A stretch of DNA of 64,000 nucleotides, taken from NCBI RefSeq assembly GCF_963678635.1, contig NC_087066.1:11330517-11394516 (forward strand), in the 5' to 3' direction. A model generated the notes under the pieces. It was not told the origin of the DNA. It saw only the letters and a list, made by a program, of their open reading frames with translations, and did not search any database. This document shows, piece after piece, positions 1 through 15,600 of this stretch. Positions within the stretch are counted from its first letter, which is position 1. Each line of letters opens with the position of its first letter. Position numbers and translations under genes: made by a program. The DNA comes from Symsagittifera roscoffensis (taxonomy: Eukaryota > Xenacoelomorpha > Acoela > Convolutidae).

Positions 1-3000
1 CGACTCTATCGACCCTGTTCGGCTCATGATTCGACCCTGTTCGACCGTGTTTGACTCATGATTCGGCCCTGTTCGACCCATGATTTGACCGCGTTCGACC
101 CATGATTCGACCGTGTTCGACTCATGATTCGACACTGTTCGACTCATGATTCGACCATGTACGACTCATAATTTGACCTTGTTCGACTCTATCGACCCTG
201 TTCGACTCATTATTCGACCCTGTTCGACTCATGATTCGACCGTGTTCGACTCATGATTCGACAATGTTCGACAAATGACTCGACACTGTTTGACTCATGA
301 TTCGACCCTGTTCGACCGTGTACGACGCATGATTCGACCCTGTTTGACTCATGAATCGACCGTGTTTGACTCATGATTCGACTCTGTTCGACTCTATCGA
401 CCCTGTTTGACTCATAATTCGACCCTGTTTGACTCATGATTCGACCCTGTTTGACTCATGATTCGACCCTATTCGACTCATGGTTCGACCCTGTTTGACT
501 CTATCGACTCTGTTCGACTCATGACTCGAACCTGTTCGCCCGTGTTCGACTCGTGATTCGACCCTACTCGACGCATGATTCGACCCTGTTTGACCCATGA
601 TTCGACCGAATTCGACTCATGATTCGACACTGTTTGACTCATGATTCGACCCTGTTCGACCGTGCTCCACTCATTATTCGACCCTGTTCGACTCATGATT
701 CGACCGCATTCGACTCATGATTCGACTGTATTCGACTTATGATTCCACCCTGTTCGACACTATCAACCCTGTTCGACTCATGATTCGACCCTGTTCGACT
801 CATGATTCGACCCTGTTCGACTCAGGATTTGACCCTGTTCGACCTTTTTCGGCTCATGATTTGACCCTTTTCGACTCATGATTCGACCCTGTTCGACTAA
901 TGATTCGACCCTGTTTGGCTTTATCGACCCTGTTCGACTCATGATTTGACCCTGTTCGACCTTTTTCGGCTCATGATTTGACCCTTTTCGACTCATGATT
1001 CGACCCTGTTCGACTAATGATTCGACCCTGTTTGGCTTTATCGACCCTGTTCGACTCAAGATTTGACCCTGTTTGACCTTGTTCGGCTCATTATTTGACC
1101 CTTTTCGACTCATGATTCGACCCTGTTCGACTAATGATTTGACCGTGTTTGACTCGTGATTCGACCCTGTTCGACTCTATCGACCCTTTTCGACACATGA
1201 TTCGACCCTGTTCGACCCATGATTCCACCGTGTTCGACTCATGATTCAACCGTGTTCGACTCATGATTCGACCCTGTTCGACCGTGTTCGACTCATGATT
1301 CGATCCTGTTTGACTCATGATTTGACCGTTTTCGACTCATGATTCCATCACCTTCGACTCTATCGACCCTGTTCGACTCATGATTCGACCCTGTTCGACT
1401 CATGATTCGACCGTGTTCGACTAATGATTCCACCGTGTTCGAATCATGATTCGACCCTATTCGACTCATGGTTCGACCCTGTTTGACTCTATCGACCCTG
1501 TTCGACTCATGACTCGAACCTGTTCGCCCGTGTTCGACTCGTGATTCGACCCTACTCGACGCATGATTCGACCCTGTTTGACCCATGATTCGACCGAATT
1601 CGACTCATGATTCGACACTGTTTGACTCATGATTCGACCCTGTTCGACCGTGCTCCACTCATTATTCGACCCTGTTCGACTCATGATTCGACCGCATTCG
1701 ACTCATGATTCGACTGTATTCGACTTATGATTCCACCCTGTTCGACACTATCAACCCTGTTCGACTCATGATTCGACCCTGTTCGACTCATGATTCGACC
1801 CTGTTCGACTCAGGATTTGACCCTGTTTGGCTTTATCGACCCTGTTCGACTCATGATTTGACCCTGTTCGACCTTTTTCGGCTCATGATTTGACCCTTTT
1901 CGACTCATGATTCGACCCTGTTCGACTAATGATTCGACCCTGTTTGGCTTTATCGACCCTGTTCGACTCAAGATTTGACCCTGTTTGACCTTGTTCGGCT
2001 CATTATTTGACCCTTTTCGACTCATGATTCGACCCTGTTCGACTAATGATTTGACCGTGTTTGACTCGTGATTCGACCCTGTTCGACTCTATCGACCCTT
2101 TTCGACACATGATTCGACCCTGTTCGACCCATGATTCCACCGTGTTCGACTCATGATTCAACCGTGTTCGACTCATGATTCGACCCTGTTCGACCGTGTT
2201 CGACTCATGATTCGATCCTGTTTGACTCATGATTTGACCGTTTTCGACTCATGATTCCATCACCTTCGACTCTATCGACCCTGTTCGACTCATGATTCGA
2301 CCCTGTTCGACTCATGATTTGACCGTGTTCGACTAATGATTCCACCGTGTTCGAATCATGATTCGAGCCTGTTTGACTCATGATTCGACTCTGTTCGACT
2401 CCTGATTCGACAGTGTTCGACTCATGATTGGACCTTGTTCGACTCTATCGACCCTGTTCGGCTCATGATTCGACCCTGTTCGACCGTGTTTGACTCATGA
2501 TTCGGCCCTGTTCGACCCATGATTTGACCGCGTTCGACCCATGATTCGACCGTGTTCGACTCATGATTCGACACTGTTCGACTCATGATTCGACCATGTA
2601 CGACTCATAATTTGACCTTGTTCGACTCTATCGACCCTGTTCGACTCATTATTCGACCCTGTTCGACTCATGATTCGACCGTGTTCGACTCATGATTCGA
2701 CAATGTTCGACAAATGACTCGACACTGTTTGACTCATGATTCGACCCTGTTCGACCGTGTACGACGCATGATTCGACCCTGTTTGACTCATGAATCGACC
2801 GTGTTTGACTCATGATTCGACTCTGTTTGACTCTATCGACCCTGTTTGACTCATGATTCGACCCTGTTTGACTCATGATTCGACCCTGTTTGACTCATGA
2901 TTCGACCCTATTCGACTCATGGTTCGACCCTGTTTGACTCTATCGACCCTGTTCGACTCATGACTCGAACCTGTTCGCCCGTGTTCGACTCGTGATTCGA

Positions 3001-6000
3001 CCCTACTCGACGCATGATTCGACCCTGTTTGACCCATGATTCGACCGAATTCGACTCATGATTCGACACTGTTTGACTCATGATTCGACCCTGTTCGACC
3101 GTGCTCCACTCATGATTCGACCCTGTTCGACTCATGACTCGACCGCATTCGACTCATGATTCGACTGTATTCGACTTATGATTCCACCCTGTTCGACACT
3201 ATCAACCCTGTTCGACTCATGATTCGACCCTGTTCGACTCATGATTCGACCCTGTTTGACTCAGGATTTGACCCTGTTTGGCTTTATCGACCCTGTTCGA
3301 CTCATGATTTGACCCTGTTCGACCTTTTTCGGCTCATGATTTGACCCTTTTCGACTCATGATTCGACCCTGTTCGACTAATGATTCGACCGTGTTTGACT
3401 CGTGATTCGACCCTTGTCGACTCTATCGACCCTTTTCGACACATGATTCGACCCTGTTCGACCGTGTTTGACTCATGATTCGGCCCTGTTCGACCCATGA
3501 TTCGACCGTGTTCGACCCATGATTCGACCGTGTTCGACTCATGATTCGACACTGTTCGACTCATGATTCGACCGCGTTTGACTCATGATTCGACCCTGTT
3601 CAACTCATGATTCGATCCTGTTCAACTCATGATTCGACCATGTACGACTCATAATTTGACCACATGATTCGACCCTGTTCGACCGTGTTTGACTCACGAT
3701 TCGGCCCTGTTCGACCCATGATTCGACCGTGTTCGACCCATGATTCGACCCTGTTCGACTCATTATTCGACCCTGTTCGACTCATGATTCGACCCTGTTC
3801 GACTCATGATTCAACACTGTTCGACAAATGATTCGACACTGTTTGACTCATGATTCGACCCTGTTCGACCGTGTACGACGCATGATTCGACCCTGTTTGA
3901 CTCATGAATCGACCGTGTTTGACTCATGATTCGACTCTGTTCGACTCTATCGACCCTGTTTGACTCATGATTCGACCCTGTTTGACTCATGATTCGACCC
4001 TGTTTGACTCATGATTCGACCCTATTCGACTCATGGTTCGACCCTGTTTGACTCTATCGACCCTGTTCGACTCATGATTCGACCCTGTCCGACTCATGAT
4101 TCGACACTGTTCGACAAATGATTCGACACTGTTTGACTCATGATTCGACCCTGTTCGACCGTGTACGACGCATGATTCGACCCTGTTTGACTCATGAATC
4201 GACCGTGTTTGACTCATGATTCGACTCTGTTCGACTCTATCGACACTGTTCGACTCATGATTCGACCGTGTTTGACTCATGATTCGACCCTGTTCAACTC
4301 ATGATTCGACCATGTACGACTCATAATTTGACCTTGTTCGACTCTATCGACCCTGTTCGACTCATTATTCGACCCTGTTCGACTCATGATTCGACCGTGT
4401 TCGACTCATGATTCGACAATGTTCGACAAATGACTCGACACTGTTTGACTCATGATTCGACCCTGTTCGACCGTGTACGACGCATGATTCGACCCTGTTT
4501 GACTCATGAATCGACCGTGTTTGACTCATGATTCGACTCTGTTCGACTCTATCGACCCTGTTTGACTCATGATTCGACCCTGTTTGACTCATGATTCGAC
4601 CCTGTTTGACTCATGATTCGACCCTATTCGACTTATGGTTCGACCCTGTTTGACTCTATCGACCCTGTTCGACTCATGAATCGAACCTGTTCGCCCGTGT
4701 TCGACTCGTGATTCGACCCTACTCGACGCATGATTCGACCCTGTTTGACCCATGATTCGACCGAATTCGACTCATGATTCGACACTGTTTGACTCATGAT
4801 TCGACCCTGTTCGACCGTGCTCCACTCATGATTCGACCCTGTTCGACTCATGATTCGACCGCATTCGACTCATGATTCGACTGTATTCGACTTACGATTC
4901 CACCCTGTTCGACACTATCAACCCTGTTCGACTCATGATTCGACCCTGTTCGACTCATGATTCGACCCTGTTCGACTCAGGATTTGACCCTGTTTGGCTT
5001 TATCGACCCTGTTCGACTCATGATTTGACCCTGTTCGACCTTTTTCGGCTCATGATTTGACCCTTTTCGACTCATGATTCGACCCTGTTCGACTAATGAT
5101 TCGACCGTGTTTGACTCGTGATTCGACCCTGTTCGACTCTATCGACCCTTTTCGACACATGATTCGACCCTGTTCGACCGTGTTTGACTCATGATTCGGC
5201 CCTGTTCGACCCATGATTCGACCGTGTTCGACCCATGATTCGACCGTGTTCGACTCATGATTCGACACTGTTCGACTCATGATTCGACCGCGTTTGACTC
5301 ATGATTCCACCCTGTTCAACTCATGATTCGATCCTGTTCAACTCATGATTCGACCATGTACGACTCATAATTTGACCACATGATTCGACCCTGTTCGACC
5401 GTGTTTGACTCATGATTCGGCCCTGTTCGACCCATGATTCGACCGTGTTCGACCCATGATTCGACCCTGTTCGACTCATTATTCGATCCTGTTCGACTCA
5501 TGATTCGACCCTGTTCGACTCATGATTCGACACTGTTCGACAAATGATTCGACACTGTTTGACTCATGATTCGACCCCGTTCGACCGTGTACGACGCATG
5601 ATTCGACCCTGTTTGACTCATGAATCGACCGTGTTTGACTCATGATTCGACTCTGTTCGACTCTATCGACAATGTTTGACTCATGATTCGACCCTGTTTG
5701 ACTCATGATTCGACCCTGTTTGACTCATGATTCGACCCTATTCGACTCATGGTTCGACCCTGTTTGACTCTATCGACCCTGTTCGACTCATGACTCGAAC
5801 CTGTTCGCCCGTGTTCGACTCGTGATTCGACCCTACTCGACGCATGATTCGACCCTGTTTGACCCATGATTCGACCGAATTCGACTCATGATTCGACACT
5901 TTTTGACTCGTGATTCGACCCTGTTCGACCGTGCTCCACTCATGATTCGACCCTGTTCGACTCATGATTCGACCGCATTCGACTCATGATTCGACTGTAA

Positions 6001-6600
6001 TCGACTTATGATTCCACCCTGTTCGACACTATCAACCCTGTTCGACTCATGTTTCGACCCTGTTCCACTCATGATTCGACCCTGTTCGACTCAGGATTTG
6101 ACCCTGTTTGGCTTTATCGACCCTGTTCGACTCATGATTTGACCCTGTTCGACCTTTTTTGGCTCATGATTTGACCCTTTTCGACTCATGATTCGACCCT
6201 GTTCGACTAATGATTCGACCGTGTTTGACTCGTGATTCAACCCTGTTCGACTCTATCGACCCTTTTCGACACATGATTCGACCCTGTTCGACCCATGATT
6301 CCACCGTGTTCGACTCATGATTCGACACTGTTTGACTCATGATCCGACCCTGTTCGACCGTGTTCGACTCATGATTCGACCCTGTTTGACTCATGATTTG
6401 ACCGTTTTTGACTCATGATTCCATCATCTTCGACTCTATCGACCCTGTTCGACTCATGATTCGACCCTGTTCGACTCATGATTCGACCGTGTTCGACTCA
6501 TGATTCCACCGTGTTCGAATCATGATTCGAGCCTGTTTGACTCATGATTCGACTCTGTTCGACTCCTGATTCGACAGTGTTCGACTCATGATTGGACCTT
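1..6600. repeat. Satellite array, block I (22-bp monomers, long higher-order units)
   Basis: Almost every base belongs to tandem units of 22 bp, consensus TTCGACTCATGA followed by TTCGACCCTG. Both halves start with TTCGAC, so the monomer is an old duplication of a 10-12 bp seed. Half-units (TTCGACCGTG, 10 bp) and a 19-bp variant containing TCTATCGACC interrupt the 22-bp phase. Higher-order copies are obvious: the stretch at 210-437 recurs at 2,649, 4,365 and 5,479 (offsets 2,439, 1,716 and 1,114 bp), and the one at 478-696 recurs at 1,466, 2,917, 4,633 and 5,747. The unequal offsets show deletions and insertions of whole monomer groups between copies. The array runs off the left edge of the window. 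Reading frames on both strands are repeat artefacts, not genes. Confidence 0.97.
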
Positions 6601-9600
6601 GTTCGACTCTATCGACCCTTCGATTCATGATTCGACGCTGTTCGACTCATGATTCGACCGTGTTCGACTCATGATTCGACACTGTTCGACTCATGATTCG
6701 ACCGTGTTCGACTCATGATTCGACCGTATTCGACTCATGATTCCACCCTGTTCGACACTATCAACCCTGTTAGACACATGATTCGACCCTGTTCGACTCA
6801 TGATTCGACCCTGTTCGAATCAGGATTTGACCCTGTTTGGCTTTATCGACCCTGTTCGACTCATGATTTGACCCTGTTCGACCGTGTTCGGCTCATGATT
6901 TGACCCTTTTCAACTCATGATTCGACCCTGTTCGACTAATGATTCGACCGTGTTTGACTCGTGATTCGACCCTGTTCGTCTCTATCGACCCTTTTCGACA
7001 CATGATTCGACCCTGTTCGACCCATGATTCCACCGTGTTCGACTCATGATTCGACACTGTTCGACTCATGACTCGACCCTGTTCGACCGTGTTCGACTCA
7101 TGATTCGACCCTGTTTGACTCAAGATTTGACCGTTTTCGACTCATGATTCCATCTTCTTCGACTCTATCGACCCTGTTCGACTCATGATTTGACCCTGTT
7201 CGACTCATGATTCGACCGTGTTCGACTCATGATTCCACCGTGTTCGAATCATGATTCGAGCCTGTTTGACTGATGATTCGACTCTGTTCGACTCCTGATT
7301 CGACAGTGTTCGACTCATGATTGGACCTTGTTCGACTCTATCGACCCTTCGATTCATGATTCGACGCTGTTCGACTCATGATTCGACCGTGTTCGACTCA
7401 TGATTCGACACTGTTCGACTCATGATTCGACCGTGTTCGACTAATGATTTCACCGTGTTCGACTCATGATTCGAGCCTGTTTGACTCATGATTCGACTCT
7501 GTTCGACTCCTGATTCGACAGTGTTCGACTCATGATTGGACCTTGTTCGACTCTATCGACCCTTCGATTCATGATTCGACGCTGTTCGACTCATGATTCG
7601 ACCGTGTTCGACTCATGATTCGACACTGTTCGACTCATGATTCGACCGTGTTCGACTCATGATTCGACCGTATTCGACTCATGATTCCACCCTGTTTGAC
7701 ACTATCAACCCTGTTCGACTCATGATTCGACCCTGTTCGACTCATGATTCGACCCTGTTCGACTCATGATTCGACCGTGTTCGACTCATGATTCCACCGT
7801 GTTCGAATCATGATTCGAGCCTGTTTGACTGATGATTCGACTCTGTTCGACTCCTGATTCGACAGTGTTCGACTCATGATTGGACCTTGTTCGACTCTAT
7901 CGACCCTTCGATTCATGATTCGACGCCGTTCGACTCTTGATTCGACCGTGTTCGACTCATGATTCGACACTGTTCGACTCATGATACGACCGTGTTCGAC
8001 TCATGATTCGACCGTATTCGACTCATGATTCCACCCTGTTCGACACTATCAACCCTGTTCGACTCATGATTCCATCTTCTTCGACTCTATCGACCGTGTT
8101 CGACTCATGATTCCACCGTGTTCGAATCATGATTCGAGCCTGTTTGACTGATGATTCGACTCTGTTCGACTCCTGATTCGACAGTGTTCGACTCATGATT
8201 GGACCTTGTTCGACTCTATCGACCCTTCGATTCATGATTCGACGCTGTTCGACTCATGATTCGACCGTGTTCGACTCATGATTCGACACTGTTCGACTCA
8301 TGATTCGACCGTGTTCGACTCATGATTCCACCGTGTTCGACTCATGATTCGAGCCTGTTTGACTCATGATTCGACTCTGTTCGACTCCTGATTCGACAGT
8401 GTTCGACTCATGATTGGACCTTGTTCGACTCTATCGACCCTTCGATTCATGATTCGACGCTTTTCGACTCATGATTCGACCGTGTTCGACTCATGATTCG
8501 ACACTGTTCGACTCATGATTCGACCGTGTTCGACTCATGATTCGACCGTATTCGACTCATGATTCCACCCTGTTTGACACTATCAACCCTGTTCGACTCA
8601 TGATTCGACCCTGTTCGACTTATGATTCGACCCTGTTCGACTCAGAGTTTCGACCCTGTTTGGCTTTATCGACCCTGTTCGACTCATGTTTCGACCCTGT
8701 TCGACTCATGATTCGACCGTGTTCGACTCATGATTCCACCGTGTTCGAATCATGATTCGAGCCTGTTTGACTGATGATTCGACTCTGTTCGACTCCTGAT
8801 TCGACAGTGTTCGACTCATGATTGGACCTTGTTCGACTCTATCGACCCTTCGATTCATGATTCGACGCCGTTCGACTCATGATTCGACCGTGTTCGACTC
8901 ATGATTCGACACTGTTCGACTCATGATTCGACCGTGTTCGACTCATGATTCGACCGTATTCGACTCATGATTCCACCCTGTTCGACACTATCAACCCTGT
9001 TCGACTCATGATTCGACCCTGTTCGACTCATGATTCGACACTCTTCGACTCAGGTTTTGACCCTGTTTGGCTGTATCGACTCTGTTCGACTCATGATTCG
9101 ACCGTGTTCGACTCATGATTCGACAGTGTTCGACTCATGATTGGACCTTGTTCGACTCTATCGACCCTTCGATTCATGATTCGACGCCGTTCGACTCATG
9201 ATTCGACCGTGTTCGACTCAGGATTCGACACTGTTCGACTCATGATTCGACCGTGTTCGACTCATGATTCGACCGTATTCGACTCATGATTCCACCCTGT
9301 TCGACACTATCAACCCTGTTCGACTCATGATTCCATCTTCTTCGACTCTATCGACCCTGTTCGACTCATGATTCGACCCTGTTCGACTCATGATTCGACC
9401 GTGTTCGACTCATGATTCCACCGTGTTCGAATCATGATTCGAGCCTGTTTGACTGATGATTCGACTCTGTTCGACTCCTGATTCGACAGTGTTCGACTCA
9501 TGATTGGACCTTGTTCGACTCTATCGACCCTTCGATTCATGATTCGACGCTGTTCGACTCATGATTCGACCGTGTTCGACTCATGATTCGACACTGTTCG

Positions 9601-12600
9601 ACTCATGATTCGACCGTGTTCGACTCATGATTCCACCGTGTTCGACTCATGATTCGAGCCTGTTTGACTCATGATTCGACTCTGTTCGACTCCTGATTCG
9701 ACAGTGTTCGACTCATGATTGGACCTTGTTCGACTCTATCGACCCTTCGATTCATGATTCGACGCTTTTCGACTCATGATTCGACCGTGTTCGACTCATG
9801 ATTCGACACTGTTCGACTCATGATTCGACCGTGTTCGACTCATGATTCGACCGTATTCGACTCATGATTCCACCCTGTTTGACACTATCAACCCTGTTCG
9901 ACTCATGATTCGACCCTGTTCGACTTATGATTCGACCCTGTTCGACTCAGAGTTTCGACCCTGTTTGGCTTTATCGACCCTGTTCGACTCATGTTTCGAC
10001 CCTGTTCGACTCATGATTCGACCGTGTTCGACTCATGATTCCACCGTGTTCGAATCATGATTCGAGCCTGTTTGACTGATGATTCGACTCTGTTCGACTC
10101 CTGATTCGACAGTGTTCGACTCATGATTGGACCTTGTTCGACTCTATCGACCCTTCGATTCATGATTCGACGCCGTTCGACTCATGATTCGACCGTGTTC
10201 GACTCATGATTCGACACTGTTCGACTCATGATTCGACCGTGTTCGACTCATGATTCGACCGTATTCGACTCATGATTCCACCCTGTTCGACACTATCAAC
10301 CCTGTTCGACTCATGATTCGACCCTGTTCGACTCATGATTCGACACTCTTCGACTCAGGTTTTGACCCTGTTTGGCTTTATCGACTCTGTTCGACTCATG
10401 ATTCGACCGTGTTCGACTCATGATTCGACACTGTTCGACTCATGATTCGACCGTGTTCGACTGATGATTCGACCGTATTCGACTCATGATTCCACCCTGT
10501 TCAACACTATCAACCCTGTTCGACTCATGATTCGACCCTGTTCGACTCATGATTCGACACTCTTCGACTCAGGTTTTGACCCTATTTGGCTTTATCGACC
10601 CTTTCGACTCATGATTCGACCGTGTTCGACTCATGATTCGACACTGTTCGACTCATGATTCGACTGTGTTCGACTCATGATTCGACCGTATTCGACTCAT
10701 GATTCCACCCTGTTTGACACTATCAACCCTGTTCGACTCATGATTCGACCCTGTTCGACTCATGATTGGACACTCTTCGACTCAAGTTTTGACCCTGTTT
10801 GGCTTTATCGACCCTTTTCGACTCATGATTCGACCCTGTTCGACTCATGATTCGACCGTGTTCGACTCATGATTCCACCGTGTTCGACTCATGATTCCAC
10901 CGTGTTCGAATCATGATTCGAGCCTGTTTGACTCATGATTCGACTCTGTTCGACTCCTGATTCGACAGTGTTCGACTCATGATTGGACCTTGTTCGACTC
11001 TATCGACCCTTCGATTCATGATTCGACGCTGTTCGACTCATGATTCGACCGTGTTCGACTCATGATTCGACACTGTTCGACTCATGATTCGACCGTGTTC
11101 GACTCATGATTCGACCGTATTCGACTCATGATTCCACCCTGTTCGACACTATCAACCCTGTTCGACTCATGATTCGACCCTGTTCGACTCATGATTCGAC
11201 CCTGTTCGACTCAGAATTTTGACCCTGTTTGGCTTTATCGACCCTGTTCGACTCATGATTCGACCCTGTTCGACTCATGATTCGACCGTGTTCGACTCAT
11301 GATTCCACCGTGTTCGAATCAAGATTCGAGCCTGTTTGACTGATGATTCGACTCTGTTCGACTCCTGATTCGACAGTGTTCGACTCATGATTGGACCTTG
11401 TTCGAATCTATCGACCCTTCGATTCATGATTCGACGCCGTTCGACTCTATTCGACCGTGTTCGACTCATGATTCGACACTGTTCGACTTATGATTCGACC
11501 GTGTTCGACTCTTGATTCGACCGTATTCGACTCATGATTCCATCCTGTTCGACACTATCAACCCTGTTCGACTCATGATTCGACCCTGTTCGACTCATGA
11601 TTTGACACTCTTCGACTCAGGTTTTGACCCTGTTTGGCTTTATCGACCCTGTTCGACTCATGATTCGACCGTGTTCGACTCATGATTCGACACTGTTCGA
11701 CTCATGATTCGACCGTGTTCGACTCATGATTCGACCGTATTCGACTCATGATTCCACCCTGTTCGACACTATCAACCCTGTTCGACTCATGATTCGACCC
11801 TGTTCGACTCATGATTTGACACTCTTCGACTCAGGTTTTGACCCTGTTTGGCTTTATCGACCCTTTCGACTCATGACTCGACCGTGTTCGACTCATGATT
11901 CGAGACTGTTCGACTCATAATTCGACCGTGTTCGACTCATGATGCGACCGTATTCGACTCATGATTCCACCCTGTTCGACACTATCAACCCTGTTCGACT
12001 CATGATTCGACCCTGTTCGACTCATGATTCGACACTCTTCGACTCAGGTTTTGACCCTGTTTGGCTTTATCGACCCTTTTCGACTCATGAATCGACCCTG
12101 TACGATTCATGATTCGACCGTGTTCGACTCATGATTCCACCGTGTTCGAATCATGATTCGAGCCTGTTTGACTGATGATTCGACTCTGTTCGACTCCTGA
12201 TTCGACAGTGTTCGACTCATGATTGGACCTTGTTCGACTCTATCGACCCTTCGATTCATGATTCGACGCCGTTCGACTCATGATTCGACCGTGTTCGACT
12301 CATGATTCGACACTGTTCGACTCATGATTCGACCGTGTTCGACTCATGATTCGACCGTATTCGACTCATGATTCCACCCTGTTCGACTCATGATTCGACT
12401 CTGTTCGACTCATGATTCGACACTCTTCGACTCAGGTTTTGACCCTGTTTGGCTTCATCGACCCTGTTCGACTCATGATTCGACCGTGTTCGACTCATGA
12501 TTCGACACTGTTCGACTCATGATTCGACCGTGTTCGACTCATGATTCGACCGTATTCGACTCATGATTCCACCCTGTTCGACACTATCAACCCTGTTCGA

Positions 12601-15600
12601 CTCATGATTCGACCCTGTTCGACTCATGATTTGACACTCTTCGACTCAGGTTTTGACCCTGTTTGGCTTTATCGACCCTTTCGACTCATGACTCGACCGT
12701 GTTCGACTCATGATTCGAGACTGTTCGACTCATAATTCGACCGTGTTCGACTCATGATTCGACCGTATTCGACTCATGATTCCACCCTGTTCGACACTAT
12801 CAACCCTGTTCGACTCATGATTCGACCCTGTTCGACTCATGATTCGACACTCTTCGACTCAGGTTTTGACCCTGTTTGGCTTTATCGACCCTTTTCGACT
12901 CATGAATCGACCCTGTACGATTCATGATTCGACCGTGTTCGACTCATGATTCCACCGTGTTCGAATCATGATTCGAGCCTGTTTGACTGATGATTCGACT
13001 CTGTTCGACTCCTGATTCGACAGTGTTCGACTCATGATTGGACCTTGTTCGACTCTATCGACCCTTCGATTCATGATTCGACGCCGTTCGACTCATGATT
13101 CGACCGTGTTCGACTCATGATTCGACACTGTTCGACTCATGATTCGACCGTGTTCGACTCATGATTCGACCGTATTCGACTCATGATTCCACCCTGTTCG
13201 ACTCATGATTCGACCCTGTTCGACTCATGATTCGACACTCTTCGACTCAGGTTTTGACCCTGTTTGGCTTCATCGACCCTGTTCGACTCATGATTCGACC
13301 GTGTTCGACTCATGATTCGACACTGTTCGACTCATGATTCGACCGTGTTCGACTCATGATTCGACCGTATTCGACTCATGATTCCACCCTGTTCGACACT
13401 ATCAACCCTGTTCGACTCATGATTCGACCCTGTTCGACTCATGATTCGACACTCTTCGACTCAGGTTTTGACCCTGTTTGGCTTTATCGACCCTTTTCGA
13501 CTCATGATTCGACCCTGTTCGACTCATGATTCGACCGTGTTTGACTCGTGATTCGACCCTGTTCGACTCTATCGACCCTTTTCGACACATGATTTGATCC
13601 TGTTCGACCCATGATTCGACCGTGTTCGACTCATGCTTCGACACTGTTCGACTCAGGATTTGACCTTGTTTGGCTTTATCGACCCTGTTCGACCGTGTTC
13701 GGCTCATGATTTGACCCTTTTTGACTCATGATTCGACCCTGTTCGACTAATGATTCGACCATGTTTGACTCGTGATTCGACCCTGTTCGACTCTATCGAC
13801 CCTTTTCGACACATGATTCGACCCTGTTCGACCCATGATTTCACCGTGTTCGACTCATGATTCGAAAACTGTTCGACTCATGATTCGACCATGTTCGACC
13901 GTGTTCGACTCATGATTCGACCCTGTTTGACTCATGCTTTGACCGTTTTCGACTCATGATTCCATCTTCTTCAACTCTATCGACACTGTTCGACTCATGA
14001 TTTGACCCTGTTCGACCGTGTTCGGCTCATGATTTGACCCTTTTTGACTCATGATTCGACCCTGTTCGACTAATGATTCGACCGTGTTTGACTCGTGATT
14101 CGACCCTGTTCGACTCTATCGACCCTTTTCGACACATGATTCGACCCTGTTCGACCCATGATTTCACCGTGTTCGACTCATGATTCGACACTGTTCGACT
14201 CATGATTCGACCATGTTCGACCGTGTTCGACTCATCATTCGACCCTGTTTGACTCATGATTTGACCGTTTTCGACTCATGATTCCATCTTCTTCAACTCT
14301 ATCGACCCTGTTCGACTCATGATTTGACCCTGTTCGACCGTGTTCGGCTCATGATTTGACCCTGTTTGACTCATGATTCGACCCTGTTCGACTCATGATT
14401 CGACACTATTCGACTCAGGTTTTGACCCTGTTTGGCTTTATCGACCCTTTTCGACTCATGAATCGACCCTGTTCGATTCATGATTCGACCGTGTTCGACT
14501 CATGATTCCACCGTGTTCGAATCATGATTCGAGCCTGTTTGACTGATGATTCGACTCTGTTCGACTCCTGATTCGACAGTGTTCGACTCATGATTGGACC
14601 TTGTTCGACTCTATCGACCCTTCGATTCATGATTCGACGCCGTTCGACTCATGATTCGACAATGTTCGACTCATGATTCGACCGTGTTCGACTCATGATT
14701 CGACCGTATTCGACTCATGATTCCACCCTGTTCGACACTATCAACCCTGTTCGACTCATGATTCGACCCTGTTCGACTCATGATTCGACACTCTTCGACT
14801 CAGGTTTTGACCCTGTTTGGCTTCATCGACCCTGTTCGACTCATGATTCGACCGTGTTCGACTCATGATTCGACACTGTTCGACTCATGATTCGACCGTG
14901 TTCGACTCATGATTCGACCGTATTCGACTCATGATTCCACCCTGTTCGACACTATCAACCCTGTTCGACTCATGATTCGACCCTGTTCGACTCATGATTC
15001 GACACTCTTCGACTCAGGTTTTGACCCTGTTTGGCTTTATCGACCCTTTTCGACTCATGATTCGACCCTGTTCGACTCATGATTCGACCGTGTTTGACTC
15101 GTGATTCGACCCTGTTCGACTCTATCGACCCTTTTCGACACATGATTTGACCCTGTTCGACCCATGATTCGACCGTGTTCGACTCATGCTTCGACACTGT
15201 TCGACTCAGGATTTGACCCTGTTTGGCTTTATCGACCCTGTTCGACTCATGATTTGACCCTGTTCGACCGTGTTCGGCTCATGATTTGACCCTTTTTGAC
15301 TCATGATTCGACCCTGTTCGACTAATGATTCGACCGTGTTTGACTCGTGATTCGACCCTGTTCGACTCTATCGACCCTTTTCGACACATGATTCGACCCT
15401 GTTCGACCCATGATTTCACCGTGTTCGACTCATGATTCGACACTGTTCGACTCATGATTCGACCATGTTCGACCGTGTTCGACTCATGATTCGACCGTAT
15501 TCGACTCATGATTCCACCCTGTTCGACACTATCAACCCTGTTCGACTCATGAATCGACCCTGTTCGACTCATGATTCGACACTCTTCGACTCAGGTTTTG

